The notes below the pieces were generated by a model. The model had not been told where the DNA came from. It was given only the letters and a program-made list of their open reading frames with translations, and did no database searches. The position numbers and the translations under genes are program-made. Below are positions 29,001 to 34,990 of a stretch of DNA of 64,000 bases, piece after piece; the stretch's first letter is position 1, and each line of letters opens with the position of its first letter. Location of the stretch: contig NZ_CAKLPZ010000004.1 of the NCBI RefSeq assembly GCF_923081025.1, positions 124,001-188,000 of the forward strand, read 5' to 3'. Source of the stretch: Neolewinella maritima (GTDB lineage Bacteria; Bacteroidota; Bacteroidia; Chitinophagales; Saprospiraceae).

Positions 29001-29085
29001 CTGAACCATAATTCTGTGCCTGTAGGGAGCACGCTGCAAATAATAAAGCGGTACAGCAAAGGTACCGTAGAGTAGAAAGAATCAT
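26017..29085 (-). CDS. Secreted protein with six CHRD domains and a T9SS C-terminal domain
   Basis: 1022 residues. Signal peptide (to about residue 23, CSLQAQ). Six tandem CHRD (chordin-like) domains of about 125-130 residues each follow, up to about residue 790. Each has a line such as HLHLGLPGLNGG or HLHPGYPGQSGG and ends in YVNIHT...PSGEIRGQ. Next come an Ig/cadherin-like region containing LAPLDGDTLAIGG and TTDPDGDTVIYVWQL, and a type A T9SS sorting domain (about 945-1022) with YPNPLREGQSL and LPSGTYFLML. Known family facts: such C-terminal domains direct export through the type IX system and attachment to the surface. CHRD function in bacteria is unknown. A hairpin terminator follows. Confidence 0.92.
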   Translation of the reverse strand: MILSTLRYLCCTALLFAACSLQAQNYGSATAMLSGQQQALPVATAASGSVTVDVTEVDGGARFVVSGSFARLSSPVATSIRGGGHIHVAYPGSNGGIIQPLSLSLSEDGLSGTINAEDNTFIISTDDLEDVDVGSIYVNIHTERYPSGELRGNLVRNGKEAYYTNLLGSNEVPSVISTAHGALLMEFDADDNSLVVTGSFADLKDTFASSIGGGAHLHLGLPGLNGGIDIALTASVADDGLSGVFRSEDNTFTLDDKQVADLRDGRYYANIHSGAYPSGEIRGQVLPPANIILRAHLSGANQYPPILSQGTGQVLSHVVDDTIRLIGSYAGLQSRINTFIRKGSHLHAGYAGDNGGIIIPLDFLRTDTVSGTFPIDSNKYTMTPGQRSLLIARGVYLNIHTVGNPMGELRGQMIPEAQAVFTTFLNGNQQIPSVISTGHGMVKVELMGTRMTATGSYFDLQSDLNKSIGGGAHLHPGYPGQSGGVLYPLTVSADSSAARGGRFFPRANTFQLTEGQIDTLTDRFLYVNIHSLDHPGGEIRGQVLGEATSYFLAPLSGASQPAGVPTDATGMVAAELRDTTVTLVGSFQDLDSDFNEAIAGGMHLHRNIAGSNGGILQSMATELDDDNRSGVVLADSNVFQFTQAQLAEMLDRRVYINVHTADYPSGAIRGQVLPLAQTYLHTTFSGANATNYVQTTAQGGLKLELTDSLLMLSGSVTMLEGEFDYSIAGGAHLHLAPAGQNGPITLPLSADTLDAGRSAIFSVDSNTYMLTTEQVTALRSGRVYANIHTTEVGSGEARGQIRGELNLPPLASRILAPLDGDTLAIGGSNQQPFRVNYAPTTDPDGDTVIYVWQLAADADFDSVLFAANTGRDTFFETNFGTVATLLDSAGVNLGDTATLYHRVLASDGSNYRPSAGVSIKLGRDSIVGTRDFLPLGFAVRAYPNPLREGQSLTYEIATHEAFTGRLLLYTQLGQLQQDRVVDARVGEQRVAVDMSSLPSGTYFLMLRNSDGRLINTARVVVQ

Positions 29086-29331
29086 TGCGATCGTTGATTA
29101 AGCTATATACGTATAAGGATATGCCCCGGTAGGCCATACCCCACCGTTTCTAACTGTACACAGCGGATTTTGTGCAAGGGTTTTTCACTTTATGCTTAGG
29201 TAGTGAACATTCTCACGTGGGCGGGCAGCTAGCCTACCTGAACCGGCTACCCATTTAGCCAGGCGATGTATACCTGCCAGGGCCAGTACCATACCGCCGA
29301 AAACGCAATTTGGTGCAACTAGAGGAATACG

Positions 29332-31170
29332 TTACCCCCGATCCTTCGGTATCTCCCCCGCGGCCACCTCCTGCCGCCGGAAGTAGTCCATGACTTTCTT
29401 GGCCGTACTCAGATTGGTCACCTCGGCGATCTCGCTGGCCAGGGCGTTTTTGACCTTCTTGGTGCTGCCGAAGTGGGCGATCAGCTTCTGCACGGTCTTC
29501 TCCCCTACCCCGGGGATATTGGTGAGCTCGGTCTGCAGCATGCCGATGCTGCGCTTGTTGCGGTGGTGTCGTAGGGAAAAGCGGTGCGCCTCGTCGCGGC
29601 ACTGCTGAATCAGCCGCAGACTTTCCGACTTCTTGCTGATGTGGATCGGCACGGGATCGTCGGGAAAGTAAATCTCTTCCAGTCGCTTGGCAATTCCCAC
29701 TACGACCATCTTACCGCGCAGGCCGAGTAGGTCCACACTCTCCATCGCGTGGCTCAGTTGACCCTTACCCCCGTCGATAATAACCAACTGCGGCAACGGC
29801 TCCCCTTCTTCCTGTAGCCGGCGGTAGCGGCGGTACACTACTTCGGTCATGCTAGCGAAGTCATCGGGGCCGACGACGGTCTTGATGTTGTAGTGGCGGT
29901 AGTCCTTCTTGCTGGGCTTGGCGTTCTTAAATACTACGCAGGCACTGGCCGGATTGGTGCCCTGGATATTGGAGTTGTCGAAGCATTCGATATGCATGGG
30001 CAGGTCGTCCATGGACAGATCGGCCTGTAGCTGGCGGAGCACGCGCTCGGCGGGCGTCTGCCGGTTGGCATTGCTGATTCGCTGTTTCTTGCGCTGCAGC
30101 AGCATGTACTTGGCGTTCTTTTCGCTGAGCTCCAGTAGCTTCTTTTTGTCGCCAATCTTGGGCACGGTCACCGTAGCCTCCACGCCGGCCAGTTCGAGCT
30201 CGTGGTTGAGAATCACCTCGGGCGCAATGCTGTTGAAGCGGTCACGCAGTTCCGGAATAGCGTAGGTAAGTAGGCTTTCCTCGTCATCGTCCAGGTTCAT
30301 CTCGATCTCCTGGGTGTGGGTATGGATCACGGCCCCGTTGACAATCTTGATGTAATTCAGAAAGGCTTCCTTTTCGTCCATCGCCAGGCCGAATACATCC
30401 AGGTCGCGGATGCTGGTACTGACGATGGTCGACTTGCTCTGGTACTTCTCGAAGGCCTTTAGCTTGTCGGCGATCTGCTGCGCCCGCTCGAACTCCAGGT
30501 TTTCGGCCAGCTCCTCCATCTCCCCCTGAAAGTGGCGTTTCACCTCGGCGAAGTTGCCCTTCAGGATATTCTTGACCTGTTCGATCTTCTCGTTGTAGTT
30601 CTCCTCCGTCTCTTCCCCCACACAGGGCCCCTCGCAATTCTTGATGTGGTACTCCAAGCAGACCTTAAACTTGCCGGTGGCGATATTCTCCTCACTCAGG
30701 TTGAGGTTGCATGTCCGCAGGGGAAATAGGGTCTTCACCAGATCCAGAATGATCTTCAACCTTCCCTTACTCGTATACGGGCCGAAGTAGTAGCTACCGT
30801 CCCGCCGTACCTGCCGCGTGATGAATACCCGGGGAAAGCGCTCGTCCTTGATGCAGATGTACGAGTAGTTCTTGTCGTCCTTCAGATTGATGTTGTAGCG
30901 GGGCTGGTGCGTTTTGATCAGCGCATTTTCCAGCAGTAGCGCGTCGGCCTCCGTTTCTACAATCGTAAATTCCAGGCGGGCGGCATTCTTGACCATCACG
31001 CGGGTGCGATTCAGTCGGTCCTTCCGGTCACCGAAGTAGCTGGCTACCCGGTTGCGTAATACCTTGGCCTTACCCACATACAGGATGGCCTCGTCCGGCC
31101 CGATAAATCGGTATACCCCGGGCTGTTTTGGTACGGTATCGGCAATACGCTTAAAGTCTTCCGTCTTCAT
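29332..31170 (-). CDS. uvrC: UvrABC system protein C
   Basis: 612 residues. Makes the two incisions in nucleotide excision repair. Order of domains: GIY-YIG nuclease (GVYRFIGPDEAILYVGKAK, residues 19-37), a cysteine-containing region (CEGPCVG), the UVR UvrB-binding motif (about 205-240, LEFERAQQIADKL), the RNase H-like C-terminal nuclease (HIECFDNSNIQGTNPAS), and helix-hairpin-helix repeats (NIPGVGEKTVQKLIAHFGS). Length is normal. The start ATG at 31170 follows a leader hairpin at 31187. The small membrane protein and ankyrin genes lie upstream on the same strand. Confidence 0.97.
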   Translation of the reverse strand: MKTEDFKRIADTVPKQPGVYRFIGPDEAILYVGKAKVLRNRVASYFGDRKDRLNRTRVMVKNAARLEFTIVETEADALLLENALIKTHQPRYNINLKDDKNYSYICIKDERFPRVFITRQVRRDGSYYFGPYTSKGRLKIILDLVKTLFPLRTCNLNLSEENIATGKFKVCLEYHIKNCEGPCVGEETEENYNEKIEQVKNILKGNFAEVKRHFQGEMEELAENLEFERAQQIADKLKAFEKYQSKSTIVSTSIRDLDVFGLAMDEKEAFLNYIKIVNGAVIHTHTQEIEMNLDDDEESLLTYAIPELRDRFNSIAPEVILNHELELAGVEATVTVPKIGDKKKLLELSEKNAKYMLLQRKKQRISNANRQTPAERVLRQLQADLSMDDLPMHIECFDNSNIQGTNPASACVVFKNAKPSKKDYRHYNIKTVVGPDDFASMTEVVYRRYRRLQEEGEPLPQLVIIDGGKGQLSHAMESVDLLGLRGKMVVVGIAKRLEEIYFPDDPVPIHISKKSESLRLIQQCRDEAHRFSLRHHRNKRSIGMLQTELTNIPGVGEKTVQKLIAHFGSTKKVKNALASEIAEVTNLSTAKKVMDYFRRQEVAAGEIPKDRG

Positions 31171-31186
31171 CGCTGCAATAACGGCA

Positions 31187-31215
31187 TCGCGCCCAAATCG
31201 TTGGCCGGGGCGCGA
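31187..31215 (-). promoter_or_regulatory. Leader hairpin before uvrC
   Basis: TCGCGCCC and its complement GGGCGCGA (8 bp, 13-base loop) end 16 bases before the uvrC start. No U run follows, so it is not a convincing terminator; it may shape the uvrC leader or mark the end of the small gene before it. Confidence 0.4.
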
Positions 31216-31229
31216 CGGTCTTTTACGCG

Positions 31230-31361
31230 CTAGGGCTCCTCACTCAGAAAGCGGTAGAACACGAGGATCAGCGTGACGACCAGTGCTACGATACCGGCCA
31301 GTACCAGGTATGCGATGGGTCCGGTACCGCCAAGGATCTGGGGGAAAGCTAAGTAGGGCAT
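31230..31361 (-). CDS. Small single-span membrane protein, 43 residues
   Basis: A complete short frame, ATG at 31361 to TAG at 31230. It codes for MPYLAFPQILGGTGP, then a clear membrane helix (IAYLVLAGIVALVVTLILVF), then the charged tail YRFLSEEP. The positive Tyr-Arg side after the helix suggests the C-terminus stays inside. It lies between the ankyrin gene (34 bp upstream) and uvrC (59 bp downstream), all on one strand. I do not recognise a family. The clean helix and good spacing to both neighbours make a real gene likely but not proven. Confidence 0.6.
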   Translation of the reverse strand: MPYLAFPQILGGTGPIAYLVLAGIVALVVTLILVFYRFLSEEP

Positions 31362-31395
31362 ACCGGGGAAACACGGCGGACCCGTAAAAGATTGC

Positions 31396-31866
31396 TCACT
31401 CCAGCAGGGACGCCATATCGGTCAGTCCCGACTGCCGTGCGTGATCGGCGGCGGTCAGGCCCTGCTCATCCACAAGCGTAGTATCGGCACCGGATCGCAG
31501 CAGCAGCTCCGCTACCTCTACGTGCTTGCCCAGTACGGCAAACATGAGCGCGGTGAATCCCCGCGGACCGCGGATATTGACTGCAGCTCCACGCTCCAGG
31601 AGATAGGTAGCCACGGCGACGTGCCCCTTGAAGCTCACCCCCATCAGCGGCGTACTGCCCGTACCATCCTTGACGTTCAGCCCCGCCCCGGCCGCGATGA
31701 GCTGTTCGGCGATGGTCAGTTCGTCCAGGTAGCTAGCCAGCACCAAGGGGGTAGCGCCCCGTGCGTCGCGGGCGTGAATGAGCGTGGGATGCTGCTCAAG
31801 CAGCTGTACGGCGCCGGTGGCATCAGCACTACGGATGGCCTGAAAGAGTTGTTCGCTGGTGTTCAT
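31396..31866 (-). CDS. Ankyrin-repeat protein
   Basis: 156 residues from ATG 31866 (MNTSEQLFQAI). An ATG at 31923 would add 19 Ala/Pro-rich residues encoded partly by the GC-rich word and is unlikely. About four to five ankyrin repeats fill the protein (DARGATPLVLASYLDELTIA, DGTGSTPLMGVSFKGHVAVA, GPRGFTALMFAVLGKHVEVA, DEQGLTAADHARQSGL). Cytoplasmic, without other domains; probably binds a protein partner, unknown. A TATGTTTG element ends 4 bases before the ATG. Probably co-transcribed with the small membrane protein 34 bp downstream. Confidence 0.85.
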   Translation of the reverse strand: MNTSEQLFQAIRSADATGAVQLLEQHPTLIHARDARGATPLVLASYLDELTIAEQLIAAGAGLNVKDGTGSTPLMGVSFKGHVAVATYLLERGAAVNIRGPRGFTALMFAVLGKHVEVAELLLRSGADTTLVDEQGLTAADHARQSGLTDMASLLE

Positions 31867-31870
31867 CCCA

Positions 31871-31878
31871 CAAACATA
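31871..31878 (-). promoter_or_regulatory. -7 element TATGTTTG of the ankyrin gene, leaderless spacing
   Basis: Exact match to TAnnTTTG on the minus strand, with only TGGG between it and the ATG at 31866. The GC-rich word abuts it directly on the upstream side. Same 4-base spacing as at rlmI. Confidence 0.55.
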
Positions 31879-31896
31879 GGGCGGGGCCGCGGGTGC
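31879..31896 (-). repeat. GC-rich dispersed word, copy 3 (abuts a -7 element)
   Basis: Reads GCACCCGCGGCCCCGCCC toward the ankyrin gene, running directly into TATGTTTG. It thus occupies the region where a -33 to -7 spacer would lie. Confidence 0.8.
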
Positions 31897-32025
31897 AGTG
31901 CGCCTACCGGTTACCGCCATCACGTTAAGGAATAATAGCGCTAATGTTTGTCCCGTTGGCTTACTGTTGCTATCTTCAGTCCAGATTTAGCATTTAGTTT
32001 GTTCAGTTTTACGTCTCTCTCTCAT

Positions 32026-32535
32026 ATGAATATACCTACCTTAGTAAGCAGCCCGCTGCCTACTCGCCTGCATACGGGCAACCCCTTCATTCACCGTGGC
32101 CTTCACTTACTGCGTGCCTACCGACAGCACGACTGCGAAACCGTGCGCCGGCTTGCGCTCGACTACCTGCAGTTGGCCGAGCAGCACCGCAACTGCGGAA
32201 ACTACGGCAATGCCATCCATCAGGCGAACATCGTGCTGGGCCTGGTGGCCCTCGAAAACGACCACGTCGATCGCGCCGAGGCATACCTGACCGCAGCGGC
32301 CGCCACCCCCGGCTCGGCCCAGCTTACCAGCTTCGGTCCTAATATGCTCCTGGCCAAAAAACTCCTGCTAGCCGGTCGCCGGCGCACCGTGCTGACGTAC
32401 CTGGATCGCTGCGGAGCATTCTGGAAACTCAGCTTCGGCCGGCTGTGGCGGTGGAAGCTAGAGATCCGCACCGGTCGGATCCCAAACTTTGGGCACAACC
32501 TGACGCACCTGCTCGACCCTAAGTCATTCGGCTGA
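32026..32535 (+). CDS. Conserved hypothetical helical protein, paralogue A of a tandem pair
   Basis: 169 residues from ATG 32026 (MNIPTL); the frame is open from 31948 but that extension looks non-coding. All-helical, TPR-like sequence. Diagnostic strings are NYGNAIHQANIVLGLVALE, PGSAQLTSFGPNMLLAKKLL, RRTVLTYLDRCGAFWKLSF and a C-terminal IPNFGHNL. I recall families of this type as widely distributed proteins of unknown function, so I give no role. The first 25 residues are extra relative to the paralogue. The next gene, 130 bp downstream, is clearly a duplicate with its own -7 element. Confidence 0.8.
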   Translation: MNIPTLVSSPLPTRLHTGNPFIHRGLHLLRAYRQHDCETVRRLALDYLQLAEQHRNCGNYGNAIHQANIVLGLVALENDHVDRAEAYLTAAAATPGSAQLTSFGPNMLLAKKLLLAGRRRTVLTYLDRCGAFWKLSFGRLWRWKLEIRTGRIPNFGHNLTHLLDPKSFG

Positions 32536-32566
32536 AAATTTTTCCCAGGGGTAGTAATCTATCGCG

Positions 32567-32574
32567 TAAATTTG
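32567..32574 (+). promoter_or_regulatory. -7 element TAAATTTG before paralogue B
   Basis: Exact TAnnTTTG match in the 129-bp gap between the two paralogues, implying separate transcription of the second gene with a leader of about 85 bases. No clear TTG -33 box at the usual distance. Confidence 0.45.
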
Positions 32575-32664
32575 GCCACAGTAGATAGTGTCCGATTTAT
32601 AGCGCGTATGCCGGGACCGTCTTAACGGCGGCCCTTCGTATCATGCAATTTATACAAACCCCTT

Positions 32665-33126
32665 ATGGAAGCTGAATTTGTGTTGCTGGGCCGTAGGCTC
32701 CTAAAGGCCTATGCCCGTCGTGATTTTATCAAGGTGAGCCAGATGGCCACCGACTACTTGGCTGCCGCCGAGCGATACCGTGATCATACGAACTACGGAA
32801 ATGCCATCCACCAGGCCAACACCCTGCTCGGTCTGATGGAGCTGGAGCAAGATCACATCGATCGCGCGGCGGAATACCTCCTCAACTCCGCCCGTACGCC
32901 CGGCTCGCGACAGCTGAAGGCCTTCGGACCCAGTATGCTGCTCGCCCAACAACTGCTGGAGCGCAACCAGCGGCGCACCGTCTTACGCTACCTCGACGAG
33001 TGCCGCTCCCTGTGGATGCTGAGTTTCGGGAGCCTCTGGAAGTGGCGTCGGCAAATTCTTCAGGGCCGCACCCCTAACTTCGGAGCCAACTTGTCGTACC
33101 TCACTGACTATAAATCCTTCGGCTGA
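32665..33126 (+). CDS. Conserved hypothetical helical protein, paralogue B of a tandem pair
   Basis: 153 residues. Same family as the gene upstream: NYGNAIHQANTLLGLMELE, PGSRQLKAFGPSMLLAQQLL, RRTVLRYLDECRSLWMLSF, TPNFGANL and the shared last residues KSFG. The two copies have diverged mostly at the N-terminus and on surface positions. No enzyme motif, signal peptide or membrane segment. Its 3' end overlaps the convergent methyltransferase gene by 19 bp (33108-33126), so the two messages have complementary ends. Confidence 0.8.
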   Translation: MEAEFVLLGRRLLKAYARRDFIKVSQMATDYLAAAERYRDHTNYGNAIHQANTLLGLMELEQDHIDRAAEYLLNSARTPGSRQLKAFGPSMLLAQQLLERNQRRTVLRYLDECRSLWMLSFGSLWKWRRQILQGRTPNFGANLSYLTDYKSFG

Positions 33127-34193
33127 TCCTCCTGGGTGCAGCGATACACCACGTACTTCTCGTTCTCTACCACTCCTTCGACCCGACGAAATGACCTCCC
33201 CAGGTGCGTAGCATAGTTCAGGTGCCGATTGGCTACGACCACGAATACTCCCTCTGGCGCCAGTACCCGCCGCACTTGGTGAAATAGGGCCAAACTCACG
33301 TCCAGGTTATTTTCGTGTCCGAAGTGAAATGGTGGATTGGTCACCACCAACTCCTGACTGCCGGCCGCTATCTGCTCCAACCGGTGATCATACAGTACCG
33401 AAGATCGATCTGCCGGCAAATTGAGTTTTGCACTGGCTACAGCTAGTATAAAGTCGTCCGTTGCCGTAAGCTGGGCATCCGGATACCGACGCACTAACTG
33501 ATCGCCGATTACGCCGTTCCCACAGGCTACATCAAGTATGGTTTTAGGGGTAAGGGAAGCGGGTAGCACCTCCTCCCAGTTGTCCAACAGAAACTGAGTA
33601 GCATAATCCACGTGCCCCGCTGAGAATACACCGTAGTACTGCCGGTACTCCACGCCAGCGTAGGTCTGGGTGTTCATCAGCACCTGCGGCCCCGCCCCCT
33701 CTCCGGTTGGTTTAAAGTCGGACAGTAGAAGCAAGCGGGCCTTCTTTTGTGCACGTGTCTGGGTGACGGTGGCTGCATACTTACCGGCCAGCGTGAGTAA
33801 GCGGGGGGTGAAGTGTCGGGTCATAAAACCGATCGCAAGCAGTAAGCCCGGCTGGGCGTGAGTAGCCAGGTAGGCCAGGTAGTACTCCAGCAGGTCCAGC
33901 GATTTAGGAAGCCGGAGAACCGCCTGATGGACGGGTTGAGGGTCACTTAGTAGAGACACCGTAGCGGGCAGAGTGCCCGAGGCGTTGCGACGCAGGGCTT
34001 CCTCCTGACTGTGATAGGCCGTGATGGACTGTACCGGTTCCCGAAGGCCGTAGGTAAGTACGCCAAAGCGATCGTGCAGTACGGTAGTGGACGTACCGAT
34101 AGCCAGGTGCTGCTGTGACCATTGCAGCAGCAGCTGGTCGGCCTGACTGCTCACGCGTAGACTGCCGTCGGTGGTGGGGGGATAACGTAGCAT
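33108..34193 (-). CDS. RsmC/RlmG-like rRNA guanine-N2 methyltransferase
   Basis: 361 residues. An N-terminal degenerate methyltransferase-like half (residues 1-165) precedes a C-terminal catalytic Rossmann domain. Motifs are TILDVACGNGVIGDQL (SAM motif I) and the N-methylation motif VVTNPPFHFG. The two-domain layout and length fit RsmC (16S G1207) or RlmG (23S G1835); which of the two cannot be decided by eye. The 3' end overlaps the convergent hypothetical gene by 19 bp, and a hairpin lies just before the start. A copy of the GC-rich word lies in the coding region, antisense to it. Confidence 0.85.
   Translation of the reverse strand: MLRYPPTTDGSLRVSSQADQLLLQWSQQHLAIGTSTTVLHDRFGVLTYGLREPVQSITAYHSQEEALRRNASGTLPATVSLLSDPQPVHQAVLRLPKSLDLLEYYLAYLATHAQPGLLLAIGFMTRHFTPRLLTLAGKYAATVTQTRAQKKARLLLLSDFKPTGEGAGPQVLMNTQTYAGVEYRQYYGVFSAGHVDYATQFLLDNWEEVLPASLTPKTILDVACGNGVIGDQLVRRYPDAQLTATDDFILAVASAKLNLPADRSSVLYDHRLEQIAAGSQELVVTNPPFHFGHENNLDVSLALFHQVRRVLAPEGVFVVVANRHLNYATHLGRSFRRVEGVVENEKYVVYRCTQEDQPKDL
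33680..33698 (+). repeat. GC-rich dispersed word, copy 4 (antisense inside methyltransferase)
   Basis: GCACCTGCGGCCCCGCCCC on the plus strand, identical to copy 1, inside a minus-strand gene where it encodes the residues around GEGAGPQV. Not near any start codon. Confidence 0.75.
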
Positions 34194-34199
34194 GGTTAC

Positions 34200-34222
34200 G
34201 GGTTTGGCCTACACCCAAACCC
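34200..34222 (-). promoter_or_regulatory. Hairpin immediately upstream of the methyltransferase start
   Basis: GGGTTTGG-GTGTAGG-CCAAACCC on the minus strand: a perfect 8-bp stem with a 7-base loop, ending 6 bases before the ATG at 34193 and 19 bases after the LytTR regulator stop. No U run follows. It could hold the start region in structure or act as a weak terminator. Confidence 0.45.
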
Positions 34223-34241
34223 CCGGCAGGCGCGATGTTCG

Positions 34242-34955
34242 TTACATCAGGGCGAGGACAGCATCCCGGCGCGTGCGGCTTATCGGGATGCAAACGTTAC
34301 CGATGTGGATACACTCGCGATCATAACGAGACACGTGCTCCAGGTTGACCGCATAACTGCGGTGGGTACGCACGAACACACCGTCTTGTAGCTCCTCCAG
34401 CAGATCACCCAGCGTGGCTCGACACACGATGGGGGTATCGTGGTCTTGCAGGTGGATGGCCACGTAGACGTGATCAGACCGTAAGTACTGAATGGTGGAC
34501 TGGATCAAAATGTGGGTCTCCCGCCCGTCCTTTACCGTGAGGGTGGGTACCGTCTGGGTAGCACGGTAGTTGTGCATCGCGATGTCGATGGTGGTGAGTA
34601 AGCTCTTGATCTGTACGGGTTTGGTCAGATAGCCCGCGGGGTAGGTGTTGCGCGCCTGCTGCATGGTCTGCGGATCTATCTGGGAGGTGAGGTAGACGTG
34701 CGGGATCGCGGGGGTCTGCTGGCGCAGATAATTGGCTACATCAACGCCGGTTTTCATTCCAGCCAGGCGGATATCCAGCAGCACGAGATCGGGCTGACCC
34801 CGGTGGTAGAGGTCGATGGCCTCCTCGTAGGTGAAGGCGTGACCGACCACGGTGTGACCCAGTTTGGTCAACCGCCGGGCGATCATATCACCAATGATAA
34901 ACTCGTCTTCTACGATGAGAATGCGGAGGGGAAGTGGGTTGATACTGGTGTCCAT
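34242..34955 (-). CDS. LytTR-family response regulator
   Basis: 237 residues. A receiver domain (residues 10-125) has the acidic pair Glu16-Asp17, phospho-acceptor Asp61 in LVLLDIRL, Thr90 in VYLTSQ and Lys112 in GYLTKPV. A C-terminal LytTR DNA-binding domain (about 140-237) contains IQYLRSDHVYVAI and FVRTHRSYAVNLEHV. Such regulators bind pairs of direct repeats near promoters. It follows the sensor kinase gene by 35 bp on the same strand, forming a two-component system. Its targets are unknown. Confidence 0.93.
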   Translation of the reverse strand: MDTSINPLPLRILIVEDEFIIGDMIARRLTKLGHTVVGHAFTYEEAIDLYHRGQPDLVLLDIRLAGMKTGVDVANYLRQQTPAIPHVYLTSQIDPQTMQQARNTYPAGYLTKPVQIKSLLTTIDIAMHNYRATQTVPTLTVKDGRETHILIQSTIQYLRSDHVYVAIHLQDHDTPIVCRATLGDLLEELQDGVFVRTHRSYAVNLEHVSRYDRECIHIGNVCIPISRTRRDAVLALM

Positions 34956-34990
34956 AATGTCCTAAGTGGTGTAGCATCGGCAAGAAAATA

